Shown here in pieces: positions 41,401-53,400 of a stretch of 64,000 nt of DNA (positions are counted from its first letter, which is position 1; every line of letters begins with the position of its first letter). Below the pieces are notes generated by a model. It saw nothing but the letters and a program-made list of their open reading frames with translations, was not told where the DNA came from and made no database searches. Both the position numbers and the translations under genes were made by a program. Origin of the DNA: Canna indica (lineage: Eukaryota > Streptophyta > Magnoliopsida > Zingiberales > Cannaceae); NCBI GenBank assembly GCA_034359265.1, contig CP136898.1, positions 2,482,501 to 2,546,500 on the forward strand, written 5' to 3'.

Positions 41401-44400
41401 GAGTTCAGCTTGCCGTCAATGTGTTCAAAGTTGATTTGAACTCCGGTACCTGTTACATAGTCAAGAAAGTTTAGCCACCGAACTCTGGATGGCTTTGTAG
41501 AGGCAGATTTATTGTAGAAAGAAATGATCGCTTGGCAGTCTGTTCGTAGGGTAATTTCTTTCTGATCTAAGTAATGGATTTTGAGGGCTCTCAAAGTCTC
41601 CATACATGCAAAGATCTCTGCGTCAATGGCCGATTTGGTTACTGGAAATTTTCCACTAGCATAGGCACACACTCTTTCTATGCTTCGGGGGTCATTCTTC
41701 ATGGGCTTCCATTTACATACCCCCCCCCAACCTTCCATGCATCCATCCGTCTCAAGGATGATGTATGCTCCTGGTGCCGGTAGCTCCAAATCAGGGAGTG
41801 CTTGTACTACCGCTTTGATTTTGGCAATAAGTTGAATGTCCGAAGGCTTGAGGCGTTTGTCACCCTGAGGTCCAGTTTTAGAATATAAAGGACCAAGTAA
41901 TGTTCCGAGATTTGGGATGTAGGATCTTGCGTAGTTTAACAGGCCTAGCCATGATCTCAGGCCCGTCTTACTCTTTAACTGTTCTGTATCAAAGCTGACT
42001 ATCTTTTTGATAATATGGGGCTGTAACTTAATCTTGCTGTTACCGATGATTGCCCCTAGAAACTCAATCTCATGAGTTGCTAATTTCATCTTGGTCGGGG
42101 ATAAGACTAATCCCCATTTTTCACAAATCTTCAGCATAATTTCAAGATGCTTGGCATGATCCTTTTCATTCTCAGAGAAGATGAGAATGTCATCAATGTA
42201 CACGGCTATAAATTCTTCTGTGCCAGCGAAGCATTGGTCCATTTTTCTCTGAAAGACCGCTGGCGCATTCTTTAAGCCGAAAGGCATAACTAGCCATTCG
42301 TATAATCCACCGGGTACTATAAAGGCTGTCCATGAGATGGACTCAGTATCCATGGCAACCTGGTGGAATCCACTCTTCAGGTCGAACTTTGAAAATATTC
42401 GACTGTTACCTATCCGTTTGAGAATTGTATTGATGCCGGGTAAGCTATATTGGTCTTTGTGGGTATTGTCATTCAGTGTCCGGTAATTGAAGACCATACG
42501 CTCTTTACCCCTTTCTTCCTTTCCAGTATTTGGGTTTATTGTTGTACCTGAGTTAACTATGATGGCCATAGTTCTATGTCGGCTGGTACTTGGCCGGATT
42601 GCTCCTATCTTCAGTAAGGCTTGCACGTGTCGATCATACTGGTCTTTCATCAGAGGGCTGATGTGTTTAAGAGGTTTGTCCTGAATCGTCAAGTCCGGGT
42701 TGATGATATCAAGTTTACATGTGACTTGATTCTTAGTCCAATGCTGGGCAGGGTTCTCTCCAATGAACCCTTGTTCCTTTAGCCTATTCAGGAGTGGGCT
42801 AAATTTTTGCTTAAAGCTTGTGGACTCTTGGAAATTGTTGTAAGCAACTGCATTTTGGACCTCTAAGTACTCTTCTTCTGACAGATTCAGCTCATCTATG
42901 GATGTGGAATTTAGTACCTCCGTATCCAACCTTGTGGTTATGGTAGTGACTTTCTTATAGAACGTAACTGTTTGTTCCTCGATCCGAACCCCTCCTTGCA
43001 TGGCTCGGATGAAGTTACATCCTACTAACATCTGTATGCCATCTCTCTTTCCCATTGGAAAGGCATACGTAAATGGTATTTTAAACTTGTTTTCTTCAAT
43101 ACTCATCAGTCCACCCTTCAATCTCATCCTGATACCATACTGGATTCAGCAGTCGAGAAAGCAGTTTCAGTCTTTGGGCTCTTCTCTGTCTTATGAATCA
43201 GCTCCTTGATCATTGGGTAATCAAGTTCTATTGTATATGCTGCTTGATCTTCATCTTGCTTTGTATCATATTTTTCAGCATAATAATTGTAAAAATCCGA
43301 AGGTTCTTCTTCTTCGGAAGTATCCCACTTAGGAGGGTTATCCCATTCAACTGTTTCACTGTTGTTTTCATCGTCTAATTGCAGTGTCCAGAGGCTTTGA
43401 ATAGCCTCTTCTTCTTCTTGGTGTAAGGGGTTGTAGTCATCATCCCAATCTTCCTCTTGTTCTTCGAATAACCAGAAATCCTCTTCAGAACATGTTAAAA
43501 CATTAACTGATTCCTCCTGTACTAGGTCGTCTTCTAGCTCAGTTAATTTTACTGTTGTGTCAGGGGCGGTTGTGTAATCAGTGAAATTGAGCATGAGAGC
43601 TCCATCAGACCTTGTCTGAATATTCGCCGCTTGTGGGTTCTGAGGGCTTGGTAGAATCGCCGGTCGGATGATCCATTGTCTTCCTTGTAGGCTTACTGTT
43701 GTTCTGGGCTGTCCTGGAATTGCCCTGATTCCTCTACTTGCTAGGTGGTCTGCTACATGCTGAACATTGTAGCGGAAGTTAGTATGACTGTTATTGGATA
43801 ATCGTCCAATTAAGGACCTGGATATTAGGAGGTTGCTTTCTCCTCCTTGCCATCCTTCATAGCCATGTGTTTGTACCACCAACTGGATGTGTTCTCTAAA
43901 ATCATGGATGCTTAACGTCATGTCGGGTGCTGCATAAGCTAACTGAATACCTGTGGATAGGTCAATCTCCATGGAGCTGATAACAGCTCTGTCGTCTGCC
44001 CATCTGGTGTCTCTAATTAGAACTAGAGCAGTATTGTTGGACTTTTTGAACATGATTATTGGTTTTAACGTTGTCTTTTATATTATGCTATGATTCCTGA
44101 TTTTTTCCTTTCGTTGCGTGGTGTTTGAGTCGCCGCCGCCGTGTCTCGGGACAGGGCCGCCGGGGGTGGGCCCGGACCGGGGCGCGACACATACAAGCTT
44201 AAAAATAATCTTGTTTCAAAAGAACACCATTCTTTAAGAAGAGTCTGCCTAGATAATTAGATGGGACCAGAGTCTAGGCAGACTTGATATTTCCCAATCA
44301 TTCTATTCTGACTACAAGTTACTTGGAGATGAAAATTTCTACCTCAGCTTGACAGAATTTTGGAAAACAAGAATCATGTGGTGCCAACAACAAGGATACT

Positions 44401-47400
44401 CAAAGGAGCCAGTTAGCATTTTGATACTGCAGGGGGAAAAAAGCTTTTTGAAGGTAAAGGTCTTGGGCCTTAAACACTTACCCTTTGTGAAAAAAAAGAC
44501 AAATATATAAATAATAACGTGCAAGGATGAGAATAGAAGCAATTTTTACAAAGAAGGTTGGAAGGAGGCAAACAACAATTTCTGCTCTCAACATATTATG
44601 AGTATTATCATATATAAAACAACAATGTCTGCTGTATTTTTTTCGTTTCTTTTCTTCTCTAATGCCTCAGCTAGTACTGTGATCAAACAATCAATGATTT
44701 CTCCTCTGTTACCTTAAACACTGCTACTGATAATTTCATTCCATTTGTTACCCAAGTCCTTCAGATTATGTAACAACCTGCTAGTTGTGTTTTTTCCTTT
44801 CAACTATTGTCACTGTTTTCTGTCATCCTCGTTGTACAACTACAACTATTCGGTTCATTTTCCTCCTCTTATCCATGTAACTTGAGTTAACAAAGTTGAC
44901 TGTTGTTTCTTATATATTATGCTGATACCTTGCGAATGAATGACATATATTCCACTCTCCTAATCAAGTAGTATTAATTGGCATGCAGCATGGGCACACA
45001 CATATAGATAATTATGCAGTCAGTTTTAGTATTAAAAAGAGGCTCTATGTAATGTAGGTTTTTATCTTAAAAAATTTCACTTGGACCATCTCAAATTGCA
45101 TGACAATCTAAACTCTCATACACCGCATTGTCAATTATTCATTTTGCTAGTAGTTACTGTCTTACTGATAATAAAATGTTTTCTTAGCAATCTAGATTTC
45201 CTTAAGGAAAGCGAGTACTTAGATTGATTGAGAGGGTGAGCCATAGTGCCATGGTAAGGTTGCTCCTCTTATAGATGGGGGAAGAAGGTTTAAAATACCG
45301 GTACCGGTCATCATCTCGGTCATTGACCGGTACCGGTACGGTACGAAAAATGCATATCGGACAAGTTTTTTTTTTTTGATTTTGTTGTTAAAAATAACTC
45401 TAATAACACATAACTGATTAAGAAATACTTAAATTTAAGATTCAAATGTCAAATACGTGAATACAATGTTTAAAATGCAGACGAATGACGTCTGTCGTAC
45501 TCGTACATATCTTGGGGATATACACGACTAAGTTCAACACCATATGTTGGGATGTGTGGTGACTGATTTGCCCTAACCCTCTTATGTTGCGCTACGTAGA
45601 GTCTTCGGCAGGGGCCAAGGGGGCAACGCCCCCTGCCAGGGGTGTGGGGGCGAAGCCCCCAGAGATTTTTTGGGCCCTTTGGGTTGTGGGCCTGTGTCAC
45701 CCTATATAAATTCCAATGTAACGATTCTCTTGTATCTATGAAAAACCCTAATACAATACCCAACGGCTCTTTTTAAGAGCCGTTGGATCATACCGGGCGG
45801 TATCGCCCGGTATGACATCAAATACCGTCCGGTATTTGCTAAATACCGGGCATACCAGGCGGTATTTACCTAAATACCCGGTATCTCCCAATATCGGGTA
45901 TCTCGTATACCAATTTTTTCAAAAATCGGTAAATACCGGACTTACCGCCCGGTACGGTACGAGATTTTGAACCATGTGGGGGAATACTGGGAAGTTTGAG
46001 TCATAAGTTGGGTTTTGTGCATGCAAGAGTGAAATGGACACATTTATTCTCTCATTGATTAAGAGGGTGAGGCTAAATACCATGGTAAAATTGCTCCCCT
46101 TTGAGATGGGGGGTTAGCTGTCAAGGCTGCATGTCTCTAGACTTAAAATCTGCATGCATTGACATTCCCCAAACCTGCATTAACCAAAAGCTCAAGCACT
46201 AGGTTGCCTTTTTCTATTTAGCCATAGATTATGGTAACACTCTCTCACTATCTCTCCCTAAACAACTTTAGGTTTGCAACTAAATCTTTGCTTGCCTCAA
46301 AAAACTACATATTTTATTGTATGCCTTTTGCATCTGACCAAGAAGATCTTTCATGTTATAATGATGTAATGACTTCTAATAATTGGCAGACCTCATCTAT
46401 TCTAGTTAAAGAATGTACTCGCAACTCATCTATTCTAGAACTAAAACGAGGGGCAAACCACAACATAAGCTATCTACCAAGTGGGAGTTTCCAGCAACAC
46501 TGTACTATGAAAGAAAACTTCAATTCATATCAACAATCTAACTATAACAACTATATTGTGTTTCCAAATGCCACATAAGAGGAAAATATAACATTATTAG
46601 ACAAGACAACAAAAAAAAAATGAGAATTCATTGTTTCATACTGTTCTTTATAAAAAAGAGGAACAAATAACAATTAGAGTAAAACAAATCCAATTATACC
46701 TGACAGTTATGACCACTAAGTTGAACTGCCTTGCCAGAAAGAAGGTTATAGAGTAGTAACTCATTAGGAGCCTGTAATATCAGAAGAACAAACAAGAAAA
46801 AGAAATAAATAATAAACATGATCAATTTTGAAATATAGCAATGTAAAATAAAAGAATTCTACAAAATAAATTCTCATCAATAACCAATTGAAAGTCGGAA
46901 TTTGCATTTACAAAGCACCAGCTTGTGTCAAGCAGGGGAAAAGGACCTGATTAGAACTGCAAACCAATTGAGGTAGCCCTTCTGGGTGAAATCTGACATC
47001 GAGAACCTTCCTAACACCTTGCTAGAAACAAGTATGGTATAGTAAAACTTTAGTTAGATCCCAGGAAAATAGCTTTTTTAAATTATCATAGTGAATAGAC
47101 CAAACATTTTCCAAAATAACAAATAATAAACTGAAATTTTCTAGCCAATTATTTCATAGTTATCTTAGTTGAAAGATAGAAGCAAAGAGTCAGTAGGTGA
47201 AAACTATAATAATTTTGACAAGTGATTCGAGGGAAAAAAAACAAAATATTATAAACTTTTCTAAACCCCTACTTATGCTCGAGTGTCCTTTTGTTAAGTT
47301 ATCTACTACCTATGTAAGCTAACTTTTCAATCAATTTCATTCTTTAACACACGTGTGAATGAGTGGATAAGAACAACACAAGCCAGACACAAGGATTTTG

Positions 47401-50400
47401 GCTTATGTGTGGCTTAGACAAAACTCAAACACAAGACCTCTCATGTTCTAATATCATCATAAGTTTTTTTATCAATGTCATTCTATCTTAACACTCAATG
47501 CCATTAGATGAGACTTCAATTATTCATAGATACTCATCAACATCTCCAGATTTGTGAGAACAAACAGGCCAAATACACCTGAAGAAAGTACGAGGATTGG
47601 CAAATCACATGTACAATAAAACACATGATAGGTAAGTTTTAAATTTTAGAAGTAACTAATACAGATTATATTTATATGGCTGACAAGAGCACCCCTTGCA
47701 ATCACCAAGTAGACCATACTCTTTCAAGCAAGCATTAATATACCATCAATACTGAATTGAGAAATATATACCATTCCTGTGCAGGACAGTCACATTGCAC
47801 ATTTCCTTACTAATTGATAAGTGGGCTGCTTTATAGTTTAGAAGACATTGGAATTATTCAATTTTTGCTGGAACAGGTTGCCAATAAAACTAGTTCCAGT
47901 CTTTAAGATGTAGAATGCAGGCAACAACACAAAGATAAGTGCTTACTTCTTAGGCAAGGAGCTTCAGCAACAGCATTCACTCCAACACCTCAGCAAGAGG
48001 TAAAAGATGAAAAAAAAAGGAAGAGAGACAGAAGTCGAATGCAATTAAGAGCAATTTCCAATTAAGTGTTAGTAAGCATTCAAACTTCTGAGTTATGTAA
48101 CTAATATGGCACCATGTCAATATGGTATACTACTATACTGGTCAACTATATATCATGTGGCACTAATGAGAAAGTATAAAAAACAAAAAATGTTTAAAGT
48201 GTCACTACATACCAATACAGAGTAGTATCAGACTATCAGTACATATCAACCAGTATCAACTGTACAGAGTAGTTTATGTTTCATAAGCTACAAAGTTCTT
48301 TTTAATTGAACTCAATAAGACATGCCACGAGCAAATACACTAAGAGGCATGCAGAGAAACAGAGTTGCCAAATTGATAGTAAATCTGAAACATTGGTATA
48401 GACTTGGCCGTCACATTTACATCAACTAATCTGGAAAATGAGCTATGCCTAAATTGCTAAATTACTTGACGTCCAATATCTGAAGATGGTTGAAATGCCT
48501 CCATAACCGCAGAAATAACCGCCTCTTTATGCATCATAAAGTTTCAATTACTTAAAGATTTGACCACTCTCTTTTCTATCCAAGTTTGTGACTTTCAAAA
48601 CATGAAAGTAACAATTCTAAATCAACGAGACAAAACCCACTTAGATGTCATTTAATAACACAAAAGATTCCTCGCGAGTTAGGATTTTGTCTTTATTTAT
48701 AGTGACCCCTGTGTCCTAAAATTAAAACTAAATATATATACAAATTTCCTCAAGAGATAAAACCAAAATAATTCTTATTTGTAAGAAAAGAGATATAAAA
48801 AGTATATTATTTGTATGGAGTACCAAATTGAACCTCACATAAAATATGTACTGGAGCTAAGCAATGAAGAATTGCTATGTGGTACTATTCAGTATATCGA
48901 ATTAGGGCATTTCATGTATGTATAAGAAGGATCGAACCCACAAGCAAAAAACCATAAGTAATTCATTTGTGGTTTCTTTCATGTGATAATGTGTCAAAAA
49001 ATTAGTAAAATAAATGGCCTTAGTATTAATCCAGAACAAAGAAGGAAATGGAAAGTGTATATTAGCGTATAAGTGAGAAAGATGTCCTCATACATACAAT
49101 GAATACCTAATAATCAAATGAAAGGTTTACACATACCCTTCCAATAGGTTGAGCAATAGCTGCACCTGACGTATAGGCACACCAAGTAGGTATCCACGAT
49201 GAACAGCTTCGTCGAGTGAGTGACACAGCAGGCCCTTCAAACTGTTTACCAAGTGATCTCCAACCTTGTATCCGGTGGGAAAAATCAAAAATGTTTTTTA
49301 TTAAAAAACACAGCTAAGAGATTCTAGAAACTAAGAGTTTAAGACCTCCACATGGAAGACAACTAAGATTATCAAGGAAAAAAAAGTAAGGTTTGAATAA
49401 TTTATGGCAGAGACAAATTACTGGCTGGCCAATTTACTTGATGAGGCTCAAATTCAGCCATTTAAACAGGCAATGCTCATATTTACCAGTCATTTAGGTC
49501 AATTTTGTCAAATTTATCATGCCTCTACCTTACACTTGGAAAAGACAAGCTTGTATGTTATCTTTACAGGTGATAAAGTAAAGCAAAAAAAGATCAGGCA
49601 AAACACCCGGCCAAAAACCTGACTAGACCATTGGTTGAGCATGCTTGTTATGGCCTTATGGGTCAAACGTGAGAAGCATGGTAAATTGGTAACAACTACT
49701 ACGTTCACTATAATACCATATCTTCATACAGGGGAAACTAATCATACCTCAGTCATTGTTAACCACAGGTTTAAGTATACTGAAAGTGATGTAAGATTTT
49801 GCCATAGATCCAGTACAAAATGAACCAAGAAGCATACCTTCGAGAAATGGGATCCATTTCTCCCGATTTCTTCCTGGGCAGCTATGTAGACTATACGGCC
49901 AGCTAACACCTTTTTCACGCCCCTGCAAACACATTACAATGTTTTGCCTTTGGGAAAAACTCTGCGAGGATGAAGAATATGTGTCTCCCTTCCAAATATC
50001 GACTTTTCGTCCATCCTCTAAATATGAACTAGGTCTAGATGGTTGATCAATTTCAGACACTTCTGTAAGCAACAATAGATATAAATATCCAAAGGTGAAC
50101 TAACATACTAAAATGAACAAAGTAACACATTATTGAGAAGAGTACATACTAGAAATTTAAAACTTAAGCCATACTGAAGGAAAGAAAAAGAAATAACACA
50201 GTAAACTTGTAAATCTAACGTATATTGTGGATTGCTGCATCAACTTGTACATCAGAAAAGGTTATAACTTAGAACATATGCTACACAAAGAAACAAGCAC
50301 ATCCTGTTTCAATCCTGCCAAAGGTGACAAGACATTGTCTGGCCCAACTTTTGGCTTGTTTGACTGGCACAAAGGCGTTCTGCTGGTCACCAATCAGCAG

Positions 50401-53400
50401 TGCATAGAGAATTGCTAAATCGGTATTGCATTGTGCCAAACTGCCAATAGGTACTGGCAAGCTTGGTCCCTTGGTACAAGCATTCCTTCATATCTACAAC
50501 TAAGAATTGCTAAATTGGACACAAAATAAGAAACAAGTTGCTAAATAGGACAGAATATAAGAAACAAAAGATCTATTGCATCCATTACTAAAAACGTATT
50601 TGATTGGGACATTTGCCACCAGCTTAAGCTTATTAAAAAAATATATCCATAGTTAATTTAAGTGAGTCCATGTATTGAGCTTGGGCCGGTCCAATCTGTC
50701 CACCCACGCATGAAGGGAAGTATCAAAATAACGGCAAAAGTTTTTTTTGGAAAAAGCAGTTTCACGATCCAAATTCAACAGAGTAATAATACAATAACTT
50801 GTTTTAGATGATAATATAAAATAAAATAAAATCACCCTTGAATAGTTTAATATCTTTGATGCTTTCAAGAAAACATAGTTGTGACTTGTGCACATGGTTT
50901 AAAATCTCGGTACCGGTACCGATTTCGATCACCGGCCGATACCGGTACCGACACACGGTACGGTCCGGTATGAAAATTGCATGCCGGCGGGTTTTCTTTT
51001 TCTTTTTTTTAAAGAAAACTCCAAATCTCCATACCGGGCCGGTATGCATATAGTACCGCCCGGTTTGGGCGGTATGAACCCGAAACAAGTGGCCTCAGCG
51101 CCGTTGGCTGGCCCAACGGTACTAAGGCCTCATACCGCCTCATACCGCCCATACCGGGCGGTATATGACAAAATACCGCCATATACCGCCCGGTATACCC
51201 AATATACCCGGTTTTTTCAAATACCGGGTATATCGTATACCGGAAATCTAAAATACCAGTAAATACCGGGCTTACCGTACCGTACCGGGCGAGATTTTAA
51301 ACCATGGTTGTGCATAACATATGGTGTACTAACACCAAGCATCTAAATACTGTCATGTCAAGCATCTAAATATGTTAAGATCTCCATCACATGTCAAAAT
51401 GTGTCCATGGTTTAAAATATCGGTACCGGTACCGATCTCGGTCAGTGACCGGTACCGATATGTACCGGTACCGTACTGACACATGATACGGGCCGGTACG
51501 AAAAAGGCATACCAGCCAGTGGAAAAAAAATTGTTTTTTTCGTTTTTGCCGTGAAAAATAACTCTAATAACACATAATTGTCAGCCTTAAATCCGGCCCC
51601 AAACGGCTATATAGCCATTTGGGGTGTTGTGAGGTACTATAGCAACGGCTCTTAAAACATCATACCGGGCGGTATCGCCTGGTATGACATCAAATACCGC
51701 CTGATATGGGCGGTATTAACCGAGATACCCGGTATCGCCCAATACCGAGTATCTCGTATACCGGTTTTTTGAAAAACCGGTAAATACCGGCCGTACCGGG
51801 CGGTACGGTATTTTAAACCATGCATGTGTCAATCCAACCAATATGGATGCATGAATGTGATTTTGATATTTCTTGGGAAAACGTAATAAACAAGAGCAAG
51901 CAATACTAGTTCCCAACTATTTCTACTGCCTATATGGAAACATTCATCGATAAAGCCTTAAATTAAGGTATGCTCATTTAGTCATAAATTCCATTCATTG
52001 TGAAATAATTTATAGTATACAGCACAATAGTATATTAATTACAAAATATAGTTAATTAAAAATAAGTTAACTTAAACTGGTACTTATGTGCTATAACTAA
52101 TAAGGTACAAAAAACTAACATTATTGTAATTTTACATCTTTTTGCATGTGAACCAAACCTTGTAAGACTTGGTAGGCCATTTCTAACCATTCGTCATGGA
52201 CTGAGCTATACATTTATCATTATGACTCGGTAAAGTACTGTGCCACTCCAAGATTTTTATTGGTACCCGACGGCCCAACCATAATTTAAAACCTTGGTGA
52301 TGCATGCAGATTTGTGCATGTGATATTATGAATTCAACTAGTAGCAACAAATGTGTGAACAGTTGAATTATAAATCAGATTCAGCCATCTAAGCAACTAA
52401 CTTTTAAAAGGTGTAAGATTATTTACATGCTAAACCCTTTTAAGTATTAACAAGCTCTAGCAGATATATTCCCAACTTACCAGATGATGCTTCACTGTAA
52501 CACCACGCAGGAGTCACAATAATTGGATTTCGCTTCCTTTTCTGTACACACTTTGTTTCTGATAGTATCATAGGTTTTGATACTTGAGTGATAGGAACGT
52601 TCACCACACCTTGAGTGAGAAATGCATCTGCAGGAATAGTCTGGCTAGAAGAATCTCTTCTACCTTTAACAGATGATTGAGAAGTGATGGAATCTTCAGG
52701 CTTTTGTTTGACAAGACATGATGACCCGTTCAAGTTGATTGGTTGTTTTTGTTTACAAAGGACCATTGTTAGCTGGTTCTGCAAATCCGTTAAACTGAAA
52801 ATATCAAAAGATTTATTGAATGCAAGTACCATACGGAGATCAGCAATCTGGAAAGATACATTTTGCTACTTACAGTTCATATCGAAGAAAAGCTTCTTTG
52901 TTCTTGTGCAGTAGCGTTGTATCCTCCCTTATTGGACAATCTGGAAGTTTACCTGTAGAAGATATTAAAAGTAGTAAGCATTATACTTTGACCTACTAGC
53001 AATACAAATAATATCATTATATTTTGTGAATATGCTTGATCAAAATGTCCATATAACTATGCTTATAGATAGTCTTTCTTTAATAGAAGACCCATGTCAT
53101 TTAGTGTCTGATTATCTCAAGAATTGCCTTATTGGCATGTCTGTGTAATATTATTTGTGAGATGTCCAACTTTTATGGAAACAATATATTATCCCAATTG
53201 ACAAAATCTAGCAAGTTCTTAGGCATCAACTTGATTTCCAATTTTGGAGGTGATACTATCATACACGCCAACTAGACAATGACCTGTAATAGATAATAAC
53301 TGCATATGCATATCTAAATGTCAGATGAAGTATTTAGTATTGACATAGAAGGAGAACATAGAAGTATTTGGAGCATGAGGCTTCTAGAGTAAATCAAGAA

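Larger units (their letters stand above)
30938..44053. mobile_element. Endogenous badnavirus-like pararetrovirus cluster (rearranged)
   Basis: About 13.1 kb of sequence related to Caulimoviridae, closest in gene plan to badnaviruses/tungroviruses. Order along +: 30938-32075 (-); 32076-34658 (-); 34659-34873 (+); 34874-37592 (+, with an internal deletion near 37545); a 33-bp filler; 37626-40794 (-); 40795-40904 (+, two small pieces); 40905-41355 (-); 41356-43127 (-); 43128-44053 (-). Boundaries are accurate to a few bases where copies can be compared. Copies differ by few substitutions. No target duplication is seen at the outer ends, as expected for integration by end joining rather than an integrase. 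No coat protein region with a CCHC finger occurs, so no complete genome is present. Confidence 0.9.

Noticed and set aside
43129..43137. A second tRNA-Met primer-binding site
   Set aside because: Only 9 nt match, the leader and promoter context is absent, and it sits at a coding-segment junction.
46231..46578. 115-codon + strand frame in WD40 intron 9
   Set aside because: No recognisable domain, AT-rich codons, located between a SINE and exon 9 in an intron; chance frame.
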